64,000 nucleotides of DNA from JBDGYW01 sp964580055. GTDB lineage: Bacteria > Gemmatimonadota > Gemmatimonadetes > Gemmatimonadales > GWC2-71-9. Position 1 is the first letter of the stretch, and each line of letters begins with the position of its first letter. The notes beneath the pieces were generated by a model. That model was not told where the DNA came from and ran no database searches. It was given only the letters and a program-made list of their open reading frames with translations. The position numbers and the translations under genes are program-made. The stretch covers positions 1 to 64,000 of the forward strand of contig CAZOJI010000013.1 in the NCBI GenBank assembly GCA_964580055.1, read 5' to 3'. Shown here one piece after another: positions 17,053 to 25,819 of the stretch.

Positions 17053-19239
17053 ATGAACCTCAAGACGGTACCACAGCTGATCTCAGTCGTGCACCTAGCC
17101 TTCGTCCTAGCGGCATGTGCGCCTTCGGTGAGCCCCGCGACTCAGGAGCCGGCCCCGGCACAACCAACAGTGCGCGTCGACACAGTGGTTCGAGTCGACA
17201 CAGTGACGACGGCTCCGGCGGCTACCGGTGCCGACCTCGAAGCCGGCCGATTCGACAACGGCAAGATGTGGACCTTTGAATACCCCCCTCTCGAGTATTT
17301 CGCTGACACCTACGGGTTTTCCCCCGACTCGACATGGTTCGAGAACGCGCGGCTGGGCTCGCTGCGTCTACCCAACTGCACAGCATCGTTCGTTTCGTCC
17401 ACCGGCCTGGTGCTCACAAATCACCACTGTGCTCGCGAGAGCGTGTCGCTGGTAAGCAGAGAAGGCGAAACCCTCCTCGATGATGGCTTCTACGCTGCAA
17501 CCTTCACCGACGAACGGCCGGTAGACGAACTCTACATAGACCAACTGACTGCGATCGTAGATGTAACGGCAGAGGTGGATGCGGCACCCGATACGCAGAG
17601 GGACTCGGTAACGGACGCGATCAGTGAGCGGATTGCCGCTGAATACCGTGGCGAGGACAGTGTAGTGGTGGAGATGATCGCCCTGTGGAACGGAGCGAAG
17701 ACGTCCGCCTACGTGTTCAAGCGGTTTGTTGACGTTCGCCTGGTATTGGCACCGGAACTCCGGTTGGGCCAGTTCGGCGGAGATCCCGACAACTTCACCT
17801 ATCCTAGGTACTCGCTCGACATGTCTTTCTTCCGCATTTACGAGGACGGAGAGCCCTTCGAGCCCGTCTTCTTTTTCCCGTGGAGTTCTGAGAGCGTCAC
17901 CGAGCGGGATGCCGTTTTCATGATCGGCAACCCCGGGTCGACGAGCAGGCTGCAGACCGTGGCCCAACTCGAGTTCAGACGGGACGTCAGCGACAAAGCC
18001 ACGCTGGAGTTCATCAGCAACCGCGTGGGCGTGCTGCAGAGCTTCGTGAACGACTTTCCAGAGCAAGCGGAAGAACTGGACCTTCGCAACGAGGTCTTCA
18101 GTCTGCAGAATTCCCAGAAGGCGTACACCGGTATTCTAAACGGCCTGCACAATCCCGTGATCATGGCGAGACGTGAAGACAATGAAGCCCGCTTCCGCGC
18201 TGCCGTACAATCCGACTCTACTCTCGCGGCCGAATACGGCGGAGTCTTTGACCGGCTCGCCAAAATACAGGAGGAGAAGCGCCAGTACGCCGAGGAATTG
18301 GGCGCCTTTCTCGCGCTAGGTAGCGCGGACTACGATCCCGCGATCATCAATCGAGGTATAGTTGCGTTTCAATACTTGAACGCACGCGCTGGCGGCGCAC
18401 CTGAGGAGATGTTGGCAGACTTGAAGTCGGGCATGCGTACCATCGGTGCACAACCGAAGGAGCTTGAGCGCAGGCTTCTCGCAGCTCGCCTCGAAGAATT
18501 CGAACAATACTTCGGTCCGAATAGCGAGATTGCCAGACAGCTTCTGGCAGGGCGTTCACCGGAAGCCGCTGCAGGTGCCATTATCGAACAGTCCGTTCTC
18601 ACTGATTCCGCAGGCGCGGTAGCCGCCTTGGATAGCGGCACCCTAACCAACATGGATCCGGCGATACAGTTCGTAACCGCAATCGTACCGCGCATCGGTC
18701 CGTTTCAGTCCAGCTTCAGCAGGTTGACAGAAGAAGAAGAACGACTAGGGCGACAGCTCGGTCGTGCGCGCTTCGAGGTCTACGGCACCAAAGATCCCCC
18801 GGACGCCACCTTTTCGCTCAGGATCGCGGACGGCTTAGTCCTGCCCTACGAATACAACGGAACAGTGGCCCCAGTACATACGACCTATTGGGGCTTGTAT
18901 GATCATTACCACTCCTACGGGCCCGACGGTGATTGGGATCTGCCCGAGCGTTGGCTCAATCCACCAGCCGACTTCGACCTTTCGACCCCGCTCAATTTCG
19001 TGTCGACAGCCGACATCATTGGCGGCAATTCGGGTTCTCCTGTGGTCGATACGGACTTGCAGCTGGTCGGAGTAGTGTTTGACGGCAACATCGAGAGTTT
19101 GCCTGGCGACTACATCTATCTGCCCGAAAAGAACCGCGCTGTATCGGTGGACGCGGTGGGTATAATGGAGGCGCTGGAACACATGTACGGTGCCGAGAGG
19201 ATCGTGGCCGAGTTGAGAGCCGGGGCAAGAGACAGATGA
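17053..19239 (+). CDS. S46-family dipeptidyl-peptidase (DPP7/DPP11-like), lipoprotein
   Basis: The 728-residue periplasmic exopeptidase removes dipeptides from peptide N-termini. A chymotrypsin-like fold is indicated by LPNCTASFVSSTGLVLTNHH (catalytic His at 124/125), GGDPDNFTYPRYSLDMSFFR carrying the Asp, and GGNSGSPVV with the nucleophile Ser660. Eighteen residues after this Ser is Gly678 (VVFDGNIES). In DPP11 the matching residue is Arg, whereas DPP7 has Gly, so hydrophobic or broad P1 preference is inferred. The N-terminus ends in LAAC (Cys22), so unlike secreted homologues it seems lipid-anchored, with a Pro/Thr/Val linker after it. The ATG at 17053 starts the signal peptide. Confidence 0.92.
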   Translation: MNLKTVPQLISVVHLAFVLAACAPSVSPATQEPAPAQPTVRVDTVVRVDTVTTAPAATGADLEAGRFDNGKMWTFEYPPLEYFADTYGFSPDSTWFENARLGSLRLPNCTASFVSSTGLVLTNHHCARESVSLVSREGETLLDDGFYAATFTDERPVDELYIDQLTAIVDVTAEVDAAPDTQRDSVTDAISERIAAEYRGEDSVVVEMIALWNGAKTSAYVFKRFVDVRLVLAPELRLGQFGGDPDNFTYPRYSLDMSFFRIYEDGEPFEPVFFFPWSSESVTERDAVFMIGNPGSTSRLQTVAQLEFRRDVSDKATLEFISNRVGVLQSFVNDFPEQAEELDLRNEVFSLQNSQKAYTGILNGLHNPVIMARREDNEARFRAAVQSDSTLAAEYGGVFDRLAKIQEEKRQYAEELGAFLALGSADYDPAIINRGIVAFQYLNARAGGAPEEMLADLKSGMRTIGAQPKELERRLLAARLEEFEQYFGPNSEIARQLLAGRSPEAAAGAIIEQSVLTDSAGAVAALDSGTLTNMDPAIQFVTAIVPRIGPFQSSFSRLTEEEERLGRQLGRARFEVYGTKDPPDATFSLRIADGLVLPYEYNGTVAPVHTTYWGLYDHYHSYGPDGDWDLPERWLNPPADFDLSTPLNFVSTADIIGGNSGSPVVDTDLQLVGVVFDGNIESLPGDYIYLPEKNRAVSVDAVGIMEALEHMYGAERIVAELRAGARDR

Positions 19240-19438
19240 ACCGTAGACCTGCGGGGCAGTCGGGCCGCGAGGGCACCGGCTAGTCAAGGGACGAAGTTCG
19301 AGGTACGCGTTCTCAGCACGGAGCAGTAGGAACACCCGATCAACAGGCAGCGACCTAGCCCGGCGACTCACGCCGCGCAGGTGTCGTGCTCTTCACTCTG
19401 AATTGGTTTCGCCGGCGATGAGCATCCCACTCAGTTTA

Positions 19439-19633
19439 CTACTTCTGTTTCATCTTTTCTGCCGTCACCAACTTCACCACTACGTCGACCACCCGTTCGC
19501 GAGCTTGGTCTACAGCTTGTTGGCGGGAGACCTTGCTCTCGAGAAACTTGTGCTTCTCCCTATCCACAACTGCTTCCTCGAACTTCCTCAACGCTTCCTG
19601 CACCTGCTTTAGGTGTTCACGACCTTCGCTCAT
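19439..19633 (-). CDS. Small charged helical protein, unknown
   Basis: This 64-residue protein is almost entirely predicted helix with heptad-like spacing (HLKQVQEALRKFEEAVVDRE, then QARERVVDVVVKLVTAEKMK). GGAGG lies six bases before the ATG, which supports real translation. There is no signal peptide, cysteine or membrane segment. Neighbours give no clue; it lies between the S46 peptidase and a decayed gene. The family is not recognised. Confidence 0.6.
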   Translation of the reverse strand: MSEGREHLKQVQEALRKFEEAVVDREKHKFLESKVSRQQAVDQARERVVDVVVKLVTAEKMKQK

Positions 19634-19699
19634 CGGGGCCTCCAGAGTATTGTGGTTTTTTGAGCTTCTCAGTTAACCTCTTGCGAGCCACTGTGCAAG

Positions 19700-19882
19700 T
19701 CATAACATGACAGCCCCGTCGATTCCCGATACCCAAACCACCTGCCTGTCCACAACGCTGACAGCCTGAAGGCGGGCCGACGTGCCGCTCTCTTGCGGGC
19801 TGAGAATCGCGGTGCGTTTAGAAGTGTCGAGGCAGTAACACAGAGCCGCCGGAATCATCAGCGCCATCAGTAGCTTGCGCAT
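19700..19882 (-). pseudogene. N-terminal fragment of a YCF48/BNR-like beta-propeller protein
   Basis: The frame has a hydrophobic signal segment (RKLLMALMIPAALCYC) and then SARLQAVSVVDRQVVWVSGI and DGAVML before the stop. The pattern of RAVSVV-x-VVW-x-SG-x-x-G is the first blade of secreted YCF48-like or BNR-repeat proteins, which usually exceed 300 residues. Nothing of the later blades is seen downstream. No ribosome site is evident. It is most likely the front of a gene removed by deletion. Confidence 0.5.
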
Positions 19883-20102
19883 CGCTGGAGGTCGCACGGT
19901 TTGGTCCCTCGCCTCGCGCTTCGTCCAAATCGCGGCACCCTACCACTTTTTTTCCCCGCGCCTTCCGCTCACTCGAAGTGCAACGGGTGAGGATCGTTAA
20001 TTGTGGGCACCTCCACACCGATTGTGTCCTGAAGATCGATGTTCGGGCGGCGGGAGAACCTACCAGGCCGCACCGAGCCATGCTACAATATGGCTTTGCG
20101 GC

Positions 20103-20588
20103 TCAGTAGGGCAACTGGCGGCCGCGCCCTCGTCCGGGGGGGGGCAGGCTGTCCGACCTCATTCGAAATCCCCTGTCGCGTCGTCCCCGCATCATGCCGC
20201 GCCCTCTCATTCTATCCAGCATTTCCGATCTGCGGCCGTCCACCCAGTTCCGAAAACGCGGGCGGGCGTCCGGCGGAACTGCCTCCTCCAGACGATTTCG
20301 TGCACGACGCGCCACATGGGGCAGTGAGTCGGGGTTTTGCTCAATCGCCTCCGCAATGGACCATCCGATGCTGTCCACCAGCGCAGCCAGCTCTTGCTTC
20401 TCGCTCGTGTCGAGCCTGAGCGCCGTTGAAAGAGCTTCAACCGACACCTGAGATTGTTGATCTCTGGCTCCAAATGTCACTAGCCAGATACGGTCTATGG
20501 AAACCCCGAGGAATGCACCCAGAGCTATGAGCAGAGCCGCTGCGATCGCAGCCCTCCATTGCAGGGTCGTGTTGGTTGGTTGTGTCAT
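20103..20588 (-). CDS. Membrane-anchored protein with Arg/Gly-rich tail (ECF operon)
   Basis: The 161-residue protein has one N-terminal membrane segment (AAIAAALLIALGAFLGVSID) and a helical region LDTSEKQELAALVDSIGWSI. It ends in a strongly basic RMRGRGMMRGRRDRGFRMR tail. The helical part resembles the Spy/periplasmic heavy-metal-sensor style of small envelope proteins, but it is not a clear member. Its ATG overlaps the stop of the preceding anti-sigma-like gene (ATGA), so the two are translationally coupled. The coding strand has a run of nine C near the 3' end (20136-20144), where slippage would change only the last dozen residues. Confidence 0.72.
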   Translation of the reverse strand: MTQPTNTTLQWRAAIAAALLIALGAFLGVSIDRIWLVTFGARDQQSQVSVEALSTALRLDTSEKQELAALVDSIGWSIAEAIEQNPDSLPHVARRARNRLEEAVPPDARPRFRNWVDGRRSEMLDRMRGRGMMRGRRDRGFRMRSDSLPPPGRGRGRQLPY

Positions 20589-20974
20589 GGTGTGTCATCC
20601 TCCAGCAAGACCAGTGCGAGCACCGGATCTACCTCTTCCGTTATTATGGGCCAAAGGGCGGCAGCCGCATTGCCCTCACTGACGATCGTCGCCAGCGGAA
20701 GGCTCAATGCTGGTCGGTCCGCCTGGGCCGGCAGCGAGATGTGCACTGCAATAGCTGCGGCTGCGGCTGCGGCTGCCGCAAATGCGAGTGATGGACGCAG
20801 CCGATCGGCCAACAGCGACAACCAAGATACAGGCTTGGACCGATACTGAGCGAGCACTGGTTCAGCAGCAACCAGCAGACTCTGCAGGCGGTCCTCCCAA
20901 GCGGCTGGGTCATCGTCAATCGAAGACGGTGGCAGCAACTCGCCCGGCAGCGGATCTTGCGGTCTTCCTGTCAT
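20585..20974 (-). CDS. Putative anti-sigma factor (single-pass membrane protein)
   Basis: The 129-residue product has an N-terminal cytoplasmic segment (DDPAAWEDRLQSLLVAAEPV), one Ala-rich membrane helix (SLAFAAAAAAAAAIAVHISL) and a short periplasmic part. Position directly after an ECF sigma gene, with a 36-base gap, and the one-pass topology suggest an anti-sigma partner. The zinc-finger motif of many anti-sigma factors is absent. The membrane helix is encoded by a hexanucleotide GCTGCG repeat (plus strand), a possible slippage site. AGGA before the ATG at 20974 decides the start over the TTG at 20980. It overlaps the next gene by four bases. Confidence 0.7.
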   Translation of the reverse strand: MTGRPQDPLPGELLPPSSIDDDPAAWEDRLQSLLVAAEPVLAQYRSKPVSWLSLLADRLRPSLAFAAAAAAAAAIAVHISLPAQADRPALSLPLATIVSEGNAAAALWPIITEEVDPVLALVLLEDDTP

Positions 20975-21010
20975 CACCAATTCCTGGCCTCGTGGCGAAG
21001 TGGTTCTAGC

Positions 21011-21613
21011 TCATCTTGGCGAACGCAGTCGCTCGAGTCGCTTCCGAAGCGCTCGCCTCGCGTGGTGCAAGTTGGCTCGCACCGTACCGCTGCTGACACC
21101 CAACATTTCCGATACTTCGGCCGCGGTGAAGCCTTCAATATCATGAAGGCGGAACGCGGTTCGTTGCCGTTCCGGCAGAGCTTCGATAGCCTCTGCGATT
21201 CCGGTCCGGAGTTCCGCGAGTTCGAGTGACGCTGCAGGATCGTCGCTGTTTGCCGTTGTCGATACTCGTTGTATTTCCGTGAGGTTTTCATGATTCCTGG
21301 TCTTGGCGTACTTCCGGCGATTGCGCGCAACGTTGCGGGCAACCTGGTAGAGCCAGGGTGCGAACGGGCGCCTCGCATCGAACGTATGAATCTTCTCGAG
21401 TGCCTTGAGGAAGGTCTCCTGCACGGAGTCGTCAGCATCCTCCCGGCCCCGAAAGTAGCTGGAAACGATAGCGTACACTGGGCGCATGTACCTGCGAGCC
21501 AATACCTCAAACGCATCTCTGTCTCCTTCCTGTATGCGTCTGGCCAGTTTCGCGTCCGGCAGTTCGGGCACGGAACCGGCGACGGCTTTGTCTCTCTTTT
21601 GTTGAGCGTTCAT
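21011..21613 (-). CDS. ECF-type RNA polymerase sigma factor
   Basis: The 200-residue sigma-70 family protein has region 2 (DAFEVLARRYMRPVYAIVSS, DADDSVQETFLKALEK, APWLYQVARNVARN) and region 4 (ALPERQRTAFRLHDIEGFTA, AEVSEMLGVSSGTVRANLHH) and lacks regions 1 and 3, as in the ECF group. It should redirect RNA polymerase to an envelope or stress regulon. GAAGG at seven bases favours the ATG at 21613. An ATG at 21655 is also in frame but has no ribosome site. It heads the sigma, anti-sigma and Arg/Gly-rich protein set on the minus strand. Target promoters were not identified. Confidence 0.9.
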   Translation of the reverse strand: MNAQQKRDKAVAGSVPELPDAKLARRIQEGDRDAFEVLARRYMRPVYAIVSSYFRGREDADDSVQETFLKALEKIHTFDARRPFAPWLYQVARNVARNRRKYAKTRNHENLTEIQRVSTTANSDDPAASLELAELRTGIAEAIEALPERQRTAFRLHDIEGFTAAEVSEMLGVSSGTVRANLHHARRALRKRLERLRSPR

Positions 21614-21838
21614 CGGCGGCCTTCGAGGCTGCGTAGGCTTCAGTGAGGTCGTCATTCGGCAGCGACAAACCGCATATCGGCCTCGACTTCATGTTCAACC
21701 GTACAGCATCTATGCCGCTCAGTCCAGTTGCCACTTCGATATTCTCCTCCATCGGCGACGGCCCGTAACAGGTCCCGCTGCAGCGTTGCCCGCGACCGAG
21801 TTGCCCGTGCGGGAAACCACTCGAGCAAAGTGCGCAAC

Positions 21839-22405
21839 TCAACGACTCGTATCGGGTTGCCATCTACGGGGACCCCATGCCGGCCGCCTGCTCCCCGCCG
21901 GGTAATCCGGGAGGTCGCGAACCGGCGTTCGGACTCCTCCAACGCCGGTTGTTCCTCTCATGGGAATCCCACCGCGACCGAAACCTCGGCCTCTCATCAT
22001 TCCTCGACCTCTGTACGGCAAAGAGCCTACCGGGCCGCAGTTCAGGTAGCGCCGCGTGGGCCGCCCGGCCCAGGGGGCTGCGACGGCGTTGCGCAAAAGC
22101 CAGTAAAAATCCCTCTCCTGGGTCACGGTCAGCCTTTCGGCTATCTGGTCGTAGGTGTGCAGGAATTCCTGTTGGATTGCGTCTCCCTCCTGCCAGTGCT
22201 CCTGTCTCCTCTCGAGCATTGCGTTCAGCTGATCCAGCAACGGTGCCAGTTCTCGTGCAGCCTCGTCGCTCAAAGCCAGTTCTCTCGCAATGGCGTCCAT
22301 ATCCAGGTCAGCTACGTCTGTTTGCGCTACCGTTGAAGTGGCCCCAGACACCGACACCAGCCCCGCTGCGAGAATCCCCACCGTCGACCTAGTCAGATTG
22401 TTCAC
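21839..22405 (-). CDS. Secreted helical protein with Arg/Gly-rich tail
   Basis: Starting at the GTG at 22405 (GGAGG with good spacing), the 188-residue product has a cleavable signal peptide (NLTRSTVGILAAGLVSVSGA, cleavage near TVAQ). A helical part follows (DAIARELALSDEAARELAPL, QLNAMLERRQEHWQEGDAIQ). It ends in a basic Gly/Arg/Pro-rich tail (RGRGMMRGRGFGRGGIPMRG). The helix-then-basic-tail design and the shared word RGRGMMRGR link it to the membrane protein at 20103 in the same gene set. It may be a distant Spy-like periplasmic chaperone or metal sensor; this is inference. It lies upstream of the ECF sigma gene on the same strand. Confidence 0.72.
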   Translation of the reverse strand: MNNLTRSTVGILAAGLVSVSGATSTVAQTDVADLDMDAIARELALSDEAARELAPLLDQLNAMLERRQEHWQEGDAIQQEFLHTYDQIAERLTVTQERDFYWLLRNAVAAPWAGRPTRRYLNCGPVGSLPYRGRGMMRGRGFGRGGIPMRGTTGVGGVRTPVRDLPDYPAGSRRPAWGPRRWQPDTSR

Positions 22406-22430
22406 GATCCCTCCATTGTTGAAACGCGCA

Positions 22431-22580
22431 TCAAAACGGTCGCGAAGTCCGGCCGGTATCCGGGTCTTGAACGGGTCGAAACCCTCGCAGTACTTCAACG
22501 GTCAGAGCGAAACTCATGACTGCAAGGAAAACCAGCCCGCCACCAACCAGAACCAATGTTATGATGCTAGGAACCGACAT
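22431..22580 (-). CDS. Small single-pass membrane protein
   Basis: The 49-residue protein is mostly one membrane helix (SIITLVLVGGGLVFLAVMSF) followed by a short basic tail. GGAG nine bases upstream supports the ATG at 22580, and a longer frame to 22643 has no such site. It ends 25 bases before the start of the secreted Arg/Gly-rich protein, so it probably opens that operon. Function is unknown. Confidence 0.55.
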   Translation of the reverse strand: MSVPSIITLVLVGGGLVFLAVMSFALTVEVLRGFRPVQDPDTGRTSRPF

Positions 22581-22892
22581 CTCTATTGCTCCCGCGTTGT
22601 CGTCCTCTTGATGTGCTTCGCCGGGTGTCCTCCCGACCTTCACCCACCTCTACAATTCGCACCTGCGGAACGTTTAAACGGGACCCTGGGCACGAGTAGC
22701 GGCATACCCGCGGTTGTAATGAAGCCAAGCGGTCATCAAGTGATCGACGGCTCAACGACACCGATTCGAATGCCGTAGCCGGCGGTGCCGCAAAGAAGAG
22801 ATCGTCTATGGGGGTTCTGGGGTTGTGGTTCTTCTACGCCCAAAGTACGGTGCGTAGCGCGGGACCGGGGGGTGGAATGGCCCGCGGGGCTA
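22581..22892. other. Gene-free stretch downstream of the NHLM operon
   Basis: About 310 bases between the last exporter gene and the small membrane protein. It was inspected on both strands for a leader-peptide gene with a double-Gly or Ala-Gly cleavage motif and none was found. No strong terminator hairpin was recognised. Confidence 0.4.
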
Positions 22893-25814
22893 TCAGGCTA
22901 CTTGGCGCCGCGCCAGATCAGCGAAGAGGCCGTCGCGCGACATCAGTTCCTCGTAGGTCCCGACCTGTACTACGCTACCCTTGTCCATGACGTAGATGCG
23001 ATCGGCGTTGATGATGGTGCTCAGGCGGTGGGCGACCACGACGCGAGTGGTGTTCAACTGCTCGAGACTGTCGCTCACGTGAGCTTGAGTTCGATTGTCG
23101 AGCGCGCTGGTTGCTTCGTCGAACAACAAGACTCGTGGTTTTCCGACAACCGCGCGCGCAATCAAGAGTCTCTGTCTCTGGCCTCCGGATAGCGTGCCGC
23201 CCCCCTCAACGATGAAGGTATGCATCCCCATGGGCATCTGCTCGATATCCTGGTCGAGTCCCGCCATTCTCGCCGCTTCTGCGGCATCTTCGTGTGTCAG
23301 TTGAGCCGATCCCACAATGTTCTCGAACACCGTTCCAGGTAGCACTTGGGCGTTCTGTAGCACGACTCCAGTCTGGCGACGCACTGCCTGAACATCCAGT
23401 GTGGCGAGATCTTGGCCATCATAGTAGACGGATCCGCTCTCCGGCGTTTCGAATCCCAGCAGCAGCCGGAAGACACTGGATTTTCCCGCTCCCGAAGGAC
23501 CGACTATGGCAACGAACTCCCCATTCTGCACCTGGATGGAAACGTCGTCGAGGACGAGTGGGCCGTCCGCATGATATCGGAACGAGACATGGCTAAGCTC
23601 AATCGCACCGCTCAATTCACCTGGTGGGGTTTTGGCCAGGTTGACTTCCGGGACCGAATCCAGAATTGGCTTCGCCCTTTCGTACAAGGGAATAGCCGAG
23701 AGCAATGTAATGACCACGCCACTCATCTGGAGAGCCGCGCCGAAGAACTGCCCGAACGCGGCATTGAACGCCAGAAATGAACCCGTCGAGAGAGAACCTG
23801 CCGCTCCAACTCCGGTTCCGCCCATCAAGAACACGAGTGTTCCAAAAATGAACATCGAGGCCACCAAGGGGAATGCGGCATTGAACACCTGCAAGCCGTT
23901 TTCGACGGATTGAGCGCGAAAGGCCAGGCGTCGCTGTTCGGTGAACTCGCGGGCCCAAACCGCAAACGCTCTTGCTTCGGCCCCTGCGACCCGGAGCTTC
24001 GACACACCAGTAATGAACTGAAGCACCAATCCCTCTATTCTGCCTTGGACCTTGAGCAGGGCCCTCTCCAGGCGTACTTCACGCACGCCGGCGAGCAGCA
24101 TCGCCGCAACAGCGACGAGCACCATGCCGGTTGCCACAAGCGCGAGCTTCCAGCTGTAGTAGAACAACAACGCGAAGCTGAACACGGAGAACACTCCTCC
24201 GAGCAGCGAGGATATGGCCGCGCCGGTCAGGAGCCTTCTGATCGAATCGATTCCCAAAGATCTGCTGGCGAGATCCCCTGCCAGGTAGTCGCGGAAGAAT
24301 GACGGAGGAAGAGTGAGTAGGCGATCCCACACACCCGCCTGAACGGCGGCGGCCATCTTGCTCTCTATGCGCAAGACCGCTAGTGAGCGTGTTAATTGGA
24401 ACAGACCGGTTCCGAACATCATAACGCTCAGTGCCAATGCGATCTGCAGTAGGACCCGGCGTTCGCCGCTCGGAATGATCGTGTCGATGATTATTCCCGT
24501 GGCAATGGGAGTGAACAATGCCAGCAGACCGACTGCAATACTCACCGCCAGCATTGTAGCGACGTCGGGAAGCGGGCTGGCGCGAAATGCGAATTTCAAG
24601 ACTTGCCATGCACGGAGGGCCTGCGCCGGGAAGGGGCGGTAGAACATGAAAGCGAACGACGACATATTGTTCGCCAGGGTGGCATTGACGTACACCCGGG
24701 TGTCTGCTGAGGGGTCGACGGCCTCATAGGCGCTACCCGACTTCGGAATGAGTGCGATCGGCGTCTCGTCGTCCTCGAGAAAGCCGAGCAAGGGCCCGTT
24801 GTCACGTTTCCACCACTCGTCCCGGAGTGCAACACGCCGCGCTCTGACGCGCGAAGCTCTCAGCAGTCGGTTGAGTCGGTCCACCGCGGGTCGGTCGTGG
24901 TGGCCGCCGCCTGCGTCTGTGATCTCGATACCAGTCTCCCGTCCTACGAGCTTGCAGGCCGTGAAGAGTGGGTCCAGCTCGCCGGTCCTTACAGCCGTGA
25001 GTCTGGATTCTTCGTCCATCGCTGAGGCGAGATGAGCGATTGCACCATCCATTGCGGATTGATCCGCTTCTTGTCTCCGCTGGATGCGTTCGCGCTCCGC
25101 GGCCTGACGTGCAACCTCCGCACGTACGACGCATGCTCTGATGATTCCGTGAAAGCGTTCGATGCCCTGCCAGAGGGATCCGTCCTCGAGCAAATCTGCG
25201 GTGGTTGCTGAGGAGCAGATGCCGGCGTCGGACGCCTCGATCCACGTTTTGGTCGTCAGAGGAATCCAACCTGTCTCGGGCCTGACGCGGTGCTCAGCAA
25301 AAGAGAGGAACTGCGAAACACCCTCGAGCTGGCGTACCCACACGATGCCCCTAGCAGAGTGTATCGTGTTATTCGCCGCCAAAGAACGTTCCACGCCTCC
25401 ACTGAGTGGAACGGCACCCTTGGGCTCAGTGGATGGGGCTATCACGTTGGAGATGGCCGCTATCCAGCGGTCTATCGCAGATGCCAGCGCCGCGGCGACG
25501 TCACCATGCTTCACCGCGGCTCGTAACCGAGATACACTGATGCGTGAGAGAAGCGTCTCCTGCTCCGGTACAACCAGGATTGCCACAATATCGTCGCCTG
25601 TTTGGCCAACGCTCAGCAGTACTTGCCCTGCACTGAGGTGCGTGAGGAAGCGGCGCGAACCTGGTTCCCCGTCGACAATTCGAACCGCGAAGATGTCGAC
25701 GCCTCCCGATACGATGAAACAGGCCGTTGACGGGTCGTCGAGCAAGAATGGTCGGTTGGCGGAAGCTTTTTCCTCAGTGCCAAACTCGCGGAAAAACTGA
25801 ATCAGGGGATCCAT
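22893..25814 (-). CDS. NHLM-type export ABC transporter, non-peptidase subunit
   Basis: The 973-residue protein has a cyclic-nucleotide-binding-like N-terminus (ACFIVSGGVDIFAVRIVDGE, FLTHLSAGQVLLSVG), a long soluble linker, about six membrane segments (residues about 415-700) and a C-terminal ATPase. ATPase motifs are Walker A GPSGAGKSS, the signature LSGGQRQRLLIARA and Walker B VLLFDEATSALD. This architecture, without C39 peptidase, matches the second ABC protein of NHLM (nitrile-hydratase-leader microcin) export systems. It starts five bases after the C39 transporter stop, so the two are co-translated and may form a heterodimer exporting a processed peptide across the inner membrane. The ATG at 25814 follows GAGGG. 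Confidence 0.9.
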   Translation of the reverse strand: MDPLIQFFREFGTEEKASANRPFLLDDPSTACFIVSGGVDIFAVRIVDGEPGSRRFLTHLSAGQVLLSVGQTGDDIVAILVVPEQETLLSRISVSRLRAAVKHGDVAAALASAIDRWIAAISNVIAPSTEPKGAVPLSGGVERSLAANNTIHSARGIVWVRQLEGVSQFLSFAEHRVRPETGWIPLTTKTWIEASDAGICSSATTADLLEDGSLWQGIERFHGIIRACVVRAEVARQAAERERIQRRQEADQSAMDGAIAHLASAMDEESRLTAVRTGELDPLFTACKLVGRETGIEITDAGGGHHDRPAVDRLNRLLRASRVRARRVALRDEWWKRDNGPLLGFLEDDETPIALIPKSGSAYEAVDPSADTRVYVNATLANNMSSFAFMFYRPFPAQALRAWQVLKFAFRASPLPDVATMLAVSIAVGLLALFTPIATGIIIDTIIPSGERRVLLQIALALSVMMFGTGLFQLTRSLAVLRIESKMAAAVQAGVWDRLLTLPPSFFRDYLAGDLASRSLGIDSIRRLLTGAAISSLLGGVFSVFSFALLFYYSWKLALVATGMVLVAVAAMLLAGVREVRLERALLKVQGRIEGLVLQFITGVSKLRVAGAEARAFAVWAREFTEQRRLAFRAQSVENGLQVFNAAFPLVASMFIFGTLVFLMGGTGVGAAGSLSTGSFLAFNAAFGQFFGAALQMSGVVITLLSAIPLYERAKPILDSVPEVNLAKTPPGELSGAIELSHVSFRYHADGPLVLDDVSIQVQNGEFVAIVGPSGAGKSSVFRLLLGFETPESGSVYYDGQDLATLDVQAVRRQTGVVLQNAQVLPGTVFENIVGSAQLTHEDAAEAARMAGLDQDIEQMPMGMHTFIVEGGGTLSGGQRQRLLIARAVVGKPRVLLFDEATSALDNRTQAHVSDSLEQLNTTRVVVAHRLSTIINADRIYVMDKGSVVQVGTYEELMSRDGLFADLARRQVA

Positions 25815-25819
25815 GCCGC

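Noticed and set aside
21652..21942. 96-codon minus frame whose TGA overlaps an upstream ATG of the sigma gene
   Set aside because: It overlaps the 3' end of the secreted Arg/Gly protein gene by about 100 bases, has no ribosome site and looks like a shadow. The better sigma start is downstream at 21613.
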